This document shows, piece after piece, positions 20,301-33,300 of a stretch of DNA of 64,000 nt. This DNA is from Rhabditophanes sp. KR3021. Taxonomy: Eukaryota; Nematoda; Chromadorea; Rhabditida; Alloionematidae. The DNA lies in assembly GCA_963281155.1 (NCBI GenBank), contig CAUJLY010000001.1, positions 248,001 through 312,000 on the forward strand, written 5' to 3'. The notes under the pieces were generated by a model that was not told the origin of the DNA, did no database searches, and saw nothing but the letters and a program-made list of their open reading frames with translations. Position 1 is the first letter of the stretch. Every line of letters starts with the position of its first letter. Position numbers and translations under genes: made by a program.

Positions 20301-23031
20301 TGGTATGGTGTTTGGTAGCAAAAGTTTGGACAGAACATTTTCTTTGACACTTCTAAATTGGATTCAAACAAAGGCAAAAGAGGGAAATGTTTGAGGAGAA
20401 GGGGATGGTGACAGGTTGTCCCTATGCTTTACCTCATATAATCTTTGAAATGTTGTGAATATTTATGTACTTGCCATTTTGGTTTGCTGTCCACTCACTC
20501 AATGCATCCTTAATCACCTTCAAAAACACAATTAACTTCTTTATAAATGATAAGAGTAGAAAAAGATGAAATTGGAGATTTAGAGGCAAAGTGTTTATAC
20601 GATCTTTTTCTAGTGTCTTTAAAGAATTTAGTATTGTTGACCAAATCAAAACTCACTACCATCTCCCCAACATCCTCATGTCCTGTTCTTTAATTGGAAC
20701 CATTTCATCTTTTAAATTTATCCTTTAGGCGAACATACTTTGGTGAATACTAATTAGACCAGCTAAGTATATATGAACTTTGAGAGAATAAATTGGATCT
20801 TTAAACATACTTTTCTTTATTATTAAATTGCCAACCAACACCCGCTGTTTTAAAAAGGTATTTAATGGTTATTGTGAACAAAAAAGTGCAACCTTTTGCC
20901 ACAAGCATAGAAAAATTATCATTTCTGACCTTTCCTACCACTACCAAAATAAAGTACACCTAACCACCACCAAACAATGCATTTCCAAAAGAACCGTCAC
21001 TCTCTGGCAATGAGTTCGGACCAAAAGGATTGGATGAAGAAAAAAATAGTTGTAGTACATTTGTTTCTACTTTGTAGACGTCACCACCTAAACTTTGTAA
21101 ACAGATCTTGGGGCTTTGGAATCTTCTAATCCCAAAAAGAGGTATAAAGTTGGTTTGTATTCAATTTTATAAATAATATATAAGGTTGCATGACGTACTA
21201 GTTCAGACAGTTTATAATTAAAGTCATTTATGTTTGACAAATACCAGGATGTTCCGTATATCGGTAAGAAAGACTGAAAGGCAATTCAACAAAATGGTAC
21301 CCCATCAATGCAATTAGTCTCAATTATGGACCAAATATTCTTCATTTCAAAATAAATCTCTTTCATTTTGATGGCTAAATATATATGACTTTGGCAAATG
21401 GAAGAAATTAAATAAATAATGATAAGCGAAATACGTTTTTTTCTCAATATTAATTGTCTTAAGGAAGTTGAAAAATGAAGTTGTGAAAAAGTTAATGGTG
21501 GTTTATGATGAAATGGTTGTGGTTAATCGCTTTAACTTATCAAATGCCAAGTAGTTGATTTATGTTCCTCTTATTAATCATAATTCATTGGATCATTTTG
21601 TAAGTTTGTCAAAAAAATATTAGATATTAGATACTTTATTAATTAGTATTCTTCACAACATACTTCCCAAACCAGCTGTCTTTTGGAGTACTAGGCGAAA
21701 TTGAATTTATATTTGCACATCCACATATCAATTAGTGTATTTGTCCATAAGAGTCTATCAACATTTGACTAGCCTTTGTTAGTTGCCACAACCAAGATCA
21801 TTTAACTTAATAACATTAAATTCCACCAAATGAGAAGCCATTACCAAAACTTAATCCCATCACTTATTACAACCAAATAGTTCCTTATCTAATTTGATGA
21901 TGATTATATCTTCATTAAATCAAAACTAAATTACTATCCCCAACTCTAACCATAATTCTTCTCTTTTTTTTCAAATAAAGTAAGCTAACCAAATAAAAGA
22001 AAAAAGTAATTGTCCGTATGATGGTAGGAAGAGTGTGTCATTGTGTGTGTGTGTGGTGGGCTATTATATGAAGATTTGGCATGTACATAAATTACATTTA
22101 TGGAAGAATAATAAAAAATTAAGTTGCTTCAATTATTTGGCATTTCGAAGACGCAACAATATTCGATGCACGATTGGTTGAGGCTTTCATTGACTACAAT
22201 TTTGGGGTAGGGGTCATTTTTTGTATAATTAAATGTTATCTTTTTGTTCCTTTTCGTTAAACTTCCTACGCAATAATAAACATCACCAAAGGGACAATCA
22301 AAAATATGCCAACCACAATAATATTATGTAAGTAGTGACAGTAAGTTTAAATTCAAAGTTAAAAAAGTAGGTGAAATGAAAACTACAAAAATGGATATTG
22401 GCATCGGCATATAGCTGCCCCACTAATTAAAAGCAATCCAAGAGTTCGAAGCATTCTAATATTTGCTCTTATTTTAGCACAATATTAAATTTTGACTCAC
22501 CTAAACCATTTCTCAAAGCCATCTCCAAATAAATATAATAAACAAGAATTGAAACAAGTCTGATATACAAATTGTGATTCTATGGTAATGATCAGCGCTA
22601 TAAAAAAGTAATTTGTCAAATGGAAATCAAGTGCAACGACACTAAAAAGTTCGTTTCTATAGTATATAATCTTTATTCATTACAACATAATCATTGGTCA
22701 TAATATTTAAGTTTGCATTTGTAAATATTGTTATTCCAAATTAATTAGTTGCTATAAAGTTCAAGAATCTTCAGATGGCAATAAGGCTTTAATTTTGGAA
22801 GTGTAACCAAGACAAACCGTGTCTCATTTGTAATAGTATGACTTTGACAGCCGAAAACTTTAAAGGTACACATAATCACTTACAAATTTGTTTGTCCATT
22901 GCGTAAATTACATATCTTTTAAAGATAGTTGTGAAGAGATTGGATATATATTAGAGATAATTGTGAAAACATTATATACATTTTAAAAACAATTATGAAA
23001 GACATTTAGTTTTGACAAAAAAGAGTAAAAA
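17317..23031. other. Gene desert of about 5.7 kb
   Basis: No gene is supportable on either strand. Open frames up to about 80 codons occur, but they have no domain, start context or splice partners. It holds an imperfect 9-bp tandem repeat (19012-19080) and a short GT run near 22041-22056. Being upstream of the amine receptor, it may contain long-range neuronal regulatory DNA (inference). Confidence 0.5.
19012..19080. repeat. Imperfect AATTCAACT tandem repeat
   Basis: About seven copies of a 9-bp unit AATTCAACT, interspersed with the variant ATATCAACT, and followed by a decaying tail reaching about 19110. A simple satellite-like array with no coding content. Confidence 0.8.
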
Positions 23032-23973
23032 TTATGTTCTGGTAGCAGGAGTGACAAATGTAGGTTTGACATTGATACTACTTTTTTCCAAAGTCCTACG
23101 AATCTTGATAAAAATTTCGATATAAACACCTTGTACTTCTTTGTTTAAAAAAGTAAGGATCAATCCAAATAATGACAAATAAACAACGTTGACAATTGTT
23201 GAGCTAGCTGAAGTTTGGAGGCCGAACAAATTGAATCTGAAAAGGATGTTATAGTAAAGTGTATTGACTAAGAGTAGACAAGACAAAATAATAGATTGAG
23301 TTCCATATCTATGTGATATTATTCGGTTGGAGGGGACATGGGCGATCGTGTTGTCTTTTGCGATTTGTTTTGACTTCCAAATTTTGAAACCAGTTGCAAA
23401 ATCGAATATAAATGAAATTACAATGATGCCAAAACTGGGATATATATCTAAAATCTCGTCTATCCAGAAAGCGCACCTGGACTCAGCAAAATTCCATTGA
23501 TGGGTGTTTGGATCATAATAATAACTACAATCAGCCGTTATCAAATAAGGAATCATATTGCAAATGACAAAAAACAAAATTAAGTTAGGAAAAAGTATTG
23601 CCAATCTTTTCTTTTTATATTCCTTCATATACCAATATTCGGAGTAAACAGAAATGAAGCGATCTATCGCTAACACGATACGGCCATACAAAATAACTTT
23701 CCAGAAACCTATTTGGAATATTCCATACAGTCTTTGACAAAAGGTGAGTTTTCCATTTTCATCAAAATCCAAAGTAACAAATTCCAAACTATTGTTAATT
23801 GTTATGAGTATGAGAATTGAGTTAGACACGGAATTCATTAAGATTGCAATATAACCGAAACAATTCTTGAGACTTTGACATTTGACGAAACCAACAATAC
23901 AAACGATATTATTTATAAGGCCAATTGCCCCGAAAATTGAACAAATAATATACACACCTGTGTGTAGAATCAT
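23032..23973 (-). CDS. Srx-type serpentine chemoreceptor
   Basis: Uninterrupted minus-strand frame. The start is set at Met 23973 (MILHTGVYIICSIFG), giving 313 aa; the frame is open upstream to 24045, but a TTTTAG acceptor lies between the two Mets and Srx proteins have short N-termini. Family marks are FGAIGLINNIVCIVGF in TM1, VILYGRIVLAIDRFISVY after TM3, the paired extracellular Cys in the ADCSYYYDP and ESRCAFW region, and the TM7 end VVYLSLFGLILTFLNKEVQ. Srx receptors are nematode-specific GPCRs, mostly on chemosensory cilia. No intron is needed and no lesion is seen. Confidence 0.88.
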   Translation of the reverse strand: MILHTGVYIICSIFGAIGLINNIVCIVGFVKCQSLKNCFGYIAILMNSVSNSILILITINNSLEFVTLDFDENGKLTFCQRLYGIFQIGFWKVILYGRIVLAIDRFISVYSEYWYMKEYKKKRLAILFPNLILFFVICNMIPYLITADCSYYYDPNTHQWNFAESRCAFWIDEILDIYPSFGIIVISFIFDFATGFKIWKSKQIAKDNTIAHVPSNRIISHRYGTQSIILSCLLLVNTLYYNILFRFNLFGLQTSASSTIVNVVYLSLFGLILTFLNKEVQGVYIEIFIKIRRTLEKSSINVKPTFVTPATRT

Positions 23974-25168
23974 TTTAAGGTTGTTGCGTGAAAGCAGAAA
24001 TAGCAATTGGAATCTTCTAAAAGTGCAATTTATAAAATATGCCACAACAATATCCTCTTAAATATGATGGAGAAAACGTTAAAAGTAAGAAAATAGAAGT
24101 TTGTATTAATAAAGGTCGGTCTAATTAGGTATCATGTATTTATATTACTAACCAAAAAGGAATACAATTAGCATATGGTATATGATATACTTATTGCAAT
24201 AAATGACAACTTCCACAAATAATAATTAAAAATGGCAACTAACATAGACTATTTTATAATGATAATGAAGAGGTTTTCAATAATAATATCAAAAGTATGT
24301 CTTTTTGTCAAATGGTACGTCTTTTTACGTGAGGACATGGTGAAGATAAATTTATTTTTTAGGAGATAATTATTCTGCCATTCCAAGTTAAAAGGTCATA
24401 AGTAAGTGTAAAAAATAATTACAATCCTATTTTTTTATATTTGCTGAATAAATTGTATATTATTAAAACACTTCGTACCAACTCACAACGACTTAACAAC
24501 AAAAAGGCAACCAAATGATTGAGATGCATTATTATTTTAGGAAATGTTAACATTTGTTCGCATGGTATCAAATAAAAATTAATCCCTTTATTTACCAGAA
24601 ATAATTTTAATTAAAATTGCAATTAGCACCTTTTGTCCGAACTTTTTTATTAATAACTTATTCCAAATAAACACTTATTTTGGGTGACTTTCAACATATT
24701 GTACATGTACGCTTGACCAACAACGTCCCACTAATAACAAATAAAATTGCATACGTATCGTAGTTTGGATGATGAATTTGCTGAACAATTAGTTATTTGA
24801 AGTCAGAGGTGAGGTTATTTTGAATCAAAGAAAAGTCAAATTAATAAATTATGTTATTTTGAGTTAATTATCCAATAAATTTATTCTTTCTTGAAATTGT
24901 TTTGACCTTACGAAATTGACATTCAAATGGCTTGATATAGGCAACACAACCAAATGATTAAACAAAATTTCGAGAATAAACTTTTACTTCCGTCAAAGGA
25001 ATAAGTATTTTAATTAAGTTTATATTAGCACCTTCAAATATAATACTTTTATTTATGTACTATTACACCTTATATGAAAGTAAAAATAAATTAAGTCAAT
25101 TAAACCACCATAATAACTTCTTTTTACGTCCTGCTTTTTTGACTTTCAATGAAAATAACTAAAAAGAA
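23974..25168. other. Intergenic region between Srx and Srg receptor genes
   Basis: Non-coding. It contains the Srx upstream region (minus strand) and the 3' flank of the Srg gene. No repeat or RNA is recognised. Confidence 0.45.
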
Positions 25169-26190
25169 TTATTTATTAGAGGTCACAGTAATGATCCTTG
25201 TTTTACTTTTGCTAAAATATTTTGTCAACCCAATGGTGGTAAAGAGGGCATCCCGAATTGGTACTGAAGCATAAAGTAGTAGCCAGGTGCATGGGAAAAT
25301 AGTTAAAGAATTAACTATTGGAAATATCATTACCATGATGTAAAAGTTGTCGTATTGCTTGGTTTGGTTGAAGTGGCCTGAGATATACTGAAAAGAATAA
25401 GGATAAATAAGATTTCAATTTAAATAACTTGCATTGTCTAGGGCTAATAAGAGCTGGCCAAAGAAAGCTACAAATGCTGTAAGGAAAAGGTTGCGTTCTC
25501 GTTTGAAATTAGACATTGTACTTGGTCCGGGCCTTGAGATAGTGGTAGATTGAGATCGTAGGACCATTTTTATTAATAGTACTAATGTGCAAAGGTTTGC
25601 AAGGAGACACGATAAAAGGCAAATTAAGGACATACACATCATCACCAAAAAAGCATTGTACCATCCCGCATTCCCAGTCATCCATTTTCCTCTGAATCCT
25701 ACGTCAATATTCGATGAATTGTGAGGAATAAATACCATTTTATCAAACAAAATCGGGCAAGTTAAACCAACGGCAAAAGTCATAGTAAGCACCAAAGATA
25801 TGGGCAATAACTTTTTCCAAACTCTTTCATGCTTGGTTGGGATGGTGATTGATGTCAATCTATTGATGCTCAGAAAAAGGTCCCCATCAATTGACCCATA
25901 TTTGATGCGGATCTTAGAAATTCAAAAAAACGAATATCAGTCTCATTTATATAAAGTGAATAATAAATATCTACGAAGATTGCGTAGTTCGGAAATCTGT
26001 GGTGTAGAGTAAAAGCTACGTAAGCAATGATATCAATGATGCCATTCCAGAATAATAGGGAATAAAAAGAAGAGCTGAATTTTTCTTTCCTTGAAGGTTG
26101 GATTAAAATAAATTGAGTCAATAATAAAAGAATTAATGATGGCAATTCAAAAACTAGAGCCGAATAAAATATAATATTTTGGTAAATCAT
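25169..26190 (-). CDS. Srg-type chemoreceptor with one frameshift and a GC-AG intron
   Basis: Minus strand, start at ATG 26190 (MIYQNIIFYSALVFELPSL). The frame runs to QLMGTFF, where a TTTTT run at about 25873-25877 shifts it: adding one T restores FLSINRLTSITIPTKHERVW, the conserved Srg segment after TM3. It then continues through TM4 and TM5, FKRERNLFLTAFVAFFGQLLLAL (TM6) and LDN. The last intron (25388-25432, 45 nt) has a GCAAGT donor and TTTTCAG acceptor; only the GC site keeps the frame into YISGHFNQTKQY, TM7 (MVMIFPIVNSLTIF) and the tail ending at 25169. Either a very young pseudogene or an assembly error in a homopolymer. Srg receptors are nematode-specific chemosensory GPCRs. Confidence 0.72.
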
Positions 26191-27115
26191 TTTCTTAACA
26201 AAACTTGGTATAGGAAAACTTGTAATATAAAGTTTAAGAAACGTCAACAACTAATGTACCTTTAATCCAAATCTAACTTTATTAAAAAATTACAAATTAA
26301 TATTCCTTTTAATAAGAACATTCTTGGGTTTATTACCTACGATATTCATGGGAATTTTAAGCAATTCTTGTAATATAAAATTAAAGTGTGATTGTGGAAA
26401 GAATTAGTTTTGCATAAATATTCACATGCATTCCATAAATAGACAAAGCTACCACCAATTATATGTATTATTTTTTGTAAGTAATGCATTTAACATAAGA
26501 AAAAGGTTGATTAAATGATGGCCAATATAATTTCGAGTCTTTTTTTACATTCAAACCATTTATAGTTTAATGTAAGTATTATTTATAATTGAGTTAGATA
26601 AATCACAAAAGAATGTGACATTGTTCTGAGAATAGCATAATTATAAAAGTTTATAATCTCACTACTATTAGGGATAATATTTTAAACTTTCAAGAACATC
26701 AAAGTTAACAGTTTTAATTGTGATGATTCAGACCGTGCTTCATGTTTTTTCAGTTTACATGATGATAAAAAATGAGAAGTACAACCTGGTGTGAATTTGT
26801 TTTTACCTAAATTGTTAATAATAGCCATCTTATTAAGAAGGTGAACATTTTAATATAATCGAGCTAATTGAATAGTAACTAGACGCCACCAAACTTCCCC
26901 CCCTTAATGCAAACCAATTTAAATTTAACACCACACCAATACAACATAAGTTATTTTGAAAGCATTCTTGATTTCAATTTTGTCAATAATCAAGCAGTGA
27001 TTAGCCTTATTCTGAATTACTTTAACTTCTCCATAATATATTTAAACGAAGTAATCTAATAAAATTATTTATTACGAAATATTTACAGATCTTTGTTATC
27101 TACAAACAAAAAACA
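26191..27115. other. Intergenic region
   Basis: Non-coding DNA between the Srg gene and the 3' end of VAV. No recognisable element. Confidence 0.45.
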
Positions 27116-30100
27116 TCAACCTGTAATAGACAACATAGAAGTTGTTTCATTGATGAGGCCTGTTATGTCGATATTTTGTTCACTACTTGTTCTACTGTAC
27201 CCACTATCATCTTGATGATTTCTTAGACTTACTCCAGAAAAGTCTTCGTCAATTATTTCCCTAACATACTGGATAGGAAAGAACCCTATTGTTTCGCCAA
27301 CCTTTCCCAGCCACCAATGTTTTTCTTCTCCAATTAAGTCCAAGAGAATGACTGTTTCTCCAACTGACAAAGACATGATTCGGTTGTCAGAAAATTGGTC
27401 AGGAGGGAAGACAGATTTGTCGAAATTTTGTTTCACTCTGTACAGCTAAAAAGATTTGCATTATTTTTTAAAAGTTAATTTGTTAATTAAAAGTGTGCAG
27501 TGTTAAAACATAAAATACTTTATTCAAACTTAATATTAGGGAATGAACTGGAAGTGTTAATTAAGTAATAAAATTATTTAGGGACAAACAAATTATTCTT
27601 CTTTTATACAAATGAAACGTAACAACCATCGTGCAAGGGAATTTGTTTCTAAACTTACTTTACTTCTTAAGACGGGCATACGCAAGTAAATTTCAGGTAG
27701 TTCTTCGAAACATTCGGAAAGTGAATTGATACCGTAGAAGTCTATTAGATCAACCAATTTGGGGAAGGTTTTGGTTGTGGCAAGGTAAAATTGATTGTTA
27801 ACATTTTCTACTTTCATATGCTTGACTCGGGGTTTTGTCTTTAGACTGATGACATAGACACGCTCTTTGTGACTATACCTGACCAGGAAGGCACCTTCCA
27901 TCATATTCACCAATTTTGCCTCAGCCATCTGTCTGTCGATGGTTCCTACAAACCAATTCTGAAGGATATAATCATTATGTTCTTTCGCAAATAAGATCCC
28001 TTCATTTGGAAGAACGTCACTTGGAGAGACTCTGCAATTGTTAATACTGTTGGTACTTCTTCTGGTCAAGGTATTGTTATTCGAATTATTATTAAAAGCG
28101 GGTGGATCAATTCGAGTTTGCATGGAAACAGCTCGAGTGATGTGATTTGGATTGTTGGTACTTTTCCTGATATTTTGAGGACAGACGAGGCCGATTTTGT
28201 TGGGAGCATCAACTAATCTACCCTGAAGCATACGACCGTCTGATTTGATGTCAGTTATTTCAATCAGATCATTTGGTTTAAAATTCAAAAACTCCGGATC
28301 CCGAGAAGTTTCAGCAGTCGTAGCTATCCATATTTCACCCAAAACTCCACAGAATGTAATGCGGCGAGGTAAGTTTCTGGCATTGTCATTGTGGAAGTTA
28401 GCTCTGCGTCCTGTGCATTTTCTGGTGTTTTCAAGGCAATGTTTGTGGAAGTTTTGGCAACAATTGTGGCAATAATAACCTTGGTAGTACATTCCATGGA
28501 GGAATTTGTTGCAGAAGGAGCAACTTGTGGCTTGCTCGAATGTTTGGTAGTCGACACGATGGCCGTTTTGTTTGGCTTTAGTCGGATTGACGGTTTCTTG
28601 AGCCAATTTTATTTTCTCCATCCACATCCTCTTTTGATTTAGATTCTTGCAACTTAACTGGATAGTATTGGCTAATGCTGACTCGCAACTTGTCGTTCCA
28701 TCCAAAGACCCTGTTTTAGACAGCGTCTTATTATGAAGCGAGTTGTCAATCAAATAAAATGAACCCATCGTTGTTGAGGTGAATGTTCTGGATAATGTAT
28801 TCATTAGAGTATTAGTTTCCAGCTCATCCGTAATTTGATAATTACTCAATAAATAGCAAGTCTTGTAAACAAAGGTGTTATTTCTTTGAGCCTTACAAAC
28901 AATCATTAGCTTGTCGAAAATGAATACATAACGGTTCTTTAGCTTTAACCCATCTTTGTAATCAGCAACCTTAATTTCTCCATCAATGTGTCTTCTACCA
29001 AAGTCAAGTAATGTAGTTTTCCCTGGCAATTCCATGTCTAAAATGGATTGACGAATCGTCTCAATACCCTCTTTGAATTCATTGTCTCGCATGTGCTCAT
29101 TAATGTAATTCGAGATGTCATTCATCATTTCTACAGCTCTCTCATAACTACTTCTAAGAGTATGGTCCGAAATAGGGATTTGCTTTAGGATTTGTTCAAG
29201 TAAAAGAGAGTACTTCAAGATTCGTTGAAATGGAATTATGATGTAATCAAGAAGTCCAAATTTCCCTTCATTCATCAGTCTGTCATATTCTCGGAGTCTC
29301 TTTCTAAGTTCAGAGCTTCCTGTTTGCAATTTTAAAAATCGGTCTCTAGCATTATTTAAATTAGCACAATATTTACCATAAGGTGTAAATTTTTCTCTGA
29401 ATTGCTCAAAAATAGCATCTACTGAAATAGCTGCTTCTTTTGGCTTTTCAATTCCAAGTTGATATAATACAAGTTTCTTTAAAGCTGGTAATAATTGTTG
29501 GTGCAATCTTTGAATTTCGATAATATTCAAAAAGATTAAACGATGATCTTCTTCTGACAAGTCTTTTTTCATTGGGGTGTAATAGTTGTTGACGATTCCT
29601 TGCAATACAGTTATGTTATATCTTTGTTCGGTGTCGAATAATTCTTTTAAAGCATGTTCGATTGGAAATTTGGGAACGAACATGGAATATTTGTCCATAC
29701 TAGATTCATAAATTACTGGGAAATTGTGGTTAACCAGGGAGTCATAGATTTTGTCATCCCGAATCTTATCCATTTCTTTGGCTCTGTTTGACATCATTCC
29801 TATTCTGGAGTCGTAGATTTCTTCATTTTGAGCAAAGTCATTCACTACAGCCTCTTTCAGTGACCTGTAGTTTTCGGCTTCATCATTGTCATTCACGAAA
29901 CCACCATTCAACTCCCAATTTGTTGGAAAGGAGGGAAAGGAGTGTCTTTTGCACAACTCTGATTGAGATAGTCTACTTAAAACTTTGAGTACTTTTGAAA
30001 AATCAGTGCAATTATAAAGTTCTTCGGGTTCAAACAAATGCTCGGGTCTTATTCCAAAAACATTTTTACAAGCATCCAAAAACAACTTAATATTGCTTGT

Positions 30101-30379
30101 ACAATAAAACTAAACACACTATATAAAAACATGTCAACATTTAATTACCTGAGACATTCTAGTTTCCGAGTAAACTTTCTTACCAAAAATGGCATTTGGA
30201 TATAGTTTGGAGGCTAAGGCACACAACACAGTACCGTCTCTTAGCAAGACAGCCAAGTCTCTAGGTTCCGCTTTGGGAGACAACAAGCATTCCGACTTAT
30301 CAATAGCACCAACCTTGCAAAGCCAATCAACAGCTTCCCTCCAAAATTGGTCTTTGCCCATTTTGTTGGAAGGATTCAT
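27116..30379 (-). CDS. vav-1: VAV Rho/Rac guanine nucleotide exchange factor
   Basis: Three exons on the minus strand (30149-30379, 27659-30109, 27116-27445; introns of 39 and 213 nt) give about 1003 aa. Domains in order: calponin homology (res about 10-130), acidic region with the autoinhibitory-type tyrosines EEIYDSR and DKIYDSLVN (res about 175-200), DH (about 228-420, with KELFDTEQRY and DYIIIPFQRILKYSLLLEQI), PH, C1 zinc finger (about 594-642), an SH3-like segment (about 660-725), SH2 (about 794-885, with GAFLVRYS holding the phosphotyrosine-binding Arg) and a C-terminal SH3 (KHWWLGKVGETIGFFPIQYV). This is the full VAV order. VAV activates Rho/Rac GTPases downstream of tyrosine kinases; C. 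elegans VAV-1 controls rhythmic contractions. No lesions. Confidence 0.95.
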
Positions 30380-33300
30380 GAAGAGACCTCGGGGATGAAG
30401 TGAATAAATGTGGTGGCAAATGGTACCTTCGAAAGGGTTTTGATAATAGAATATAGTTCAAATGATAAAGGCTGAAATTGAAAAACATTAAAAAGAACAC
30501 CACTTAGGAATGTGATATTAAAAATACATTTATTAAATAAATAAGCATGGTATAATATCACTTTTTATTGAAATGAAGAATGGTATGTGTATCAATTTGA
30601 CTCAAAGAAACACAATAATAATAGTAGACACCACATGATAAGCTCTTTGAAAGGGGAAATGGATTAATATTTTGAATTAAACAAAAATTCACTTAGTAAT
30701 TTAGATGTTCAGTTGGTTAAAGAAAATGACTTCCCTAGAAGAGGGATGCTTTTTTATTTGTAGACACACATTTAAGTTATAGCTTTACCCTTGGAAGGAG
30801 TTATTGAGAAATGTGAGAAGATTACTGACAAAAGTGCTACATAAGAATAAGTTTAAGGGTGAAGTTGGACCCACAACTTTTTATCAGAAACTAATGATGA
30901 TGATGATAGTAAATATAATATAATCTTAAACTCTGAATAAACATAAGACACCCATCTATTTATATACTTTCACCACCCCTGGTATGTGTTTTTGGTGTAA
31001 CTATAGATGAGTTAAACTTCTGGAGGAAGTATAAAAGTAGGATATTTAAACAGATGTCTACTGATGTATATTCTGCAAATTATGTTTAATGCTTATTATG
31101 GTGTGAAGTATACTAATTTTTATATATCTATTTCAAAAGGTCTTAATCATAATAATAAATAAAAACAATTAAAAAAATATTGTATCTTTAAAGTAGGATT
31201 AGATGAAGTTTTGAATGATCACATAGTTTAGATAAGAGGATGTGCAGTCAGTTAGTTACAGTTGACGAAGAGGTACATGTTCAACTTTTTAATTGATTCC
31301 CATTTATCTGTAGATTGTTAAATGCGTAGTATGTTGAAGTATATATTGTCTTTTATTATGACTTCACCAAACTTACAATCTAAATGGTCAGGTGAAACAA
31401 GAAAACGCACAATTCTCATCGACAAATTAAAATCTTTTTATTCAAAACTAAAAACATAGCCACCATCATGATTGTTTAAGAAGATACAAATGTTATTACA
31501 TAATTTGTTTATAACAAAAAGAATAAACATTAGATGAAGATGTTTTGCTAGTTTTTAATACTCTTACCACAAAGATCTTTTTTATGAAACAGAGTATTAT
31601 GTGGAAGACAATTGATTTAAATAGTATGCTAATTAGATGTTATTGAAATGTTGATCAAATCATATTAAAATGATACAACCAAAATTCATTAACTCATTTG
31701 AAATTGATGTTGGTGACAGAGTCGATTTGATTTAAAAATTTAGTTTAAAAAGAATATGATGATGGTTTAAGATTAGGATAGTTGAATGAGTGGTCAAAGC
31801 AATAAGTTTAGTGTTCCGATAAAGTGGGCATAAGTAAATTTATATACAAGAAGAAAGATACGCATCAAGTTTGGTAGAGGCATTTGGTAACAAAATGGAA
31901 GGGTGTAAAAGGTGATTGTAGGGAGGAAGTGATGGGGTAGAATAAGAGTATAAAGATTATAGCTATCAAATAATAATCTGGTATGTTTACACATTTTATA
32001 AACAAATGAATAAACAATAATAAGTAGATTTTGGATAGATCTACATACCATCAATAGACAATCCAATAAAGCAAGTTAAACTTTGGTGGCAATGGGTTAT
32101 TAGATCATCTAGAGGAAATGTACAGCTGCGCAATGCCATTCAAAAGTTGGCTTTGATAAAAAGAGACCAGAGAGAGGTATAGCTCACGATTTATCGTTTA
32201 TTTTAGTATATGCATTTAGGATTAATTAAGCGTCTATAAAGAATGATTTAAGATGGTTGTTTGCAACTAATACCTAATTATTATTCACTTAAATGAGGTA
32301 TAAGTCCGGTTGTCTTTTTAAGTGTGCGAGATTGATTTGTAGGGAACCATTTTTGCGGACATATCAAAAAAAGACAAAAGCTATCAAATTTAATATTATT
32401 ATTCGGTACGGGGGGATATCACTGACTCACATTAAAAGTATGATGTTAATGTTATGTGATAGGTCAGAGGGCATATGCCATTTATTTAAACATATTCATT
32501 TGATTATAAAATTGACAAGACACTTCTAACACAAAAGTAACTACCAAACATTTGATAAAAAATTATAAAGATATCAAATGTGCAACACTTTCAATCAAAT
32601 CAGTCACAATAAATTGCGCGTTATAAAAAAGGTAAATATGAGTGATGATTCATTCACCTTTAACGTCAAATTAAACCAGGCAAATGGTTTCCTTTTTAAA
32701 ATAACATTCAAAAACAAAGGCAATATTGATATATAATTTTGGTAAATATTATTAGACAATATTTAAATATGTATAATTTGAAAATAAATATATGTATTGT
32801 ATGGAAGGCGATTTAATGATAACATTAGATTGGTGCGATTATATTGGTTGTTTGAAAGTAGGCAAAAAGCGATGGCCGCGATTTTGATCTGAATGGAAAT
32901 TAATGTCGCTTACAAACTTCTTTGAGAAGGTGAAGCTAATATTTGTAAATGGTCACAAATAATCATAAGTAACTTGTTTTGGATGGAGATTACTAATTTT
33001 TGATCCAATTCTTATGACACTGATAAGGATTCGTTTAAATGACTGATAAAGATTATTAAAAGGATTGTAAAATATTTAGATTAGAAATGTATCATTTAAA
33101 CAATTATTAAATAAATTGAAAGTTTGACTTTTGCTAACAACCATTTTTAATATCAAAAAAGAGTACGAAGAATAAAGTGTACAAATATATCTTTGTTGAT
33201 TGTTGTAAATAAGTTGTGCAAATATACTTAATAAAAATTAAACACTTTATTAAAGTAAGGCAAAGTGTCGTGATGATGATCTGATTATTCAATGACCAGA

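Noticed and set aside
22036..22060. GT microsatellite as a possible regulatory element
   Set aside because: Too short and without context; simple sequence only.
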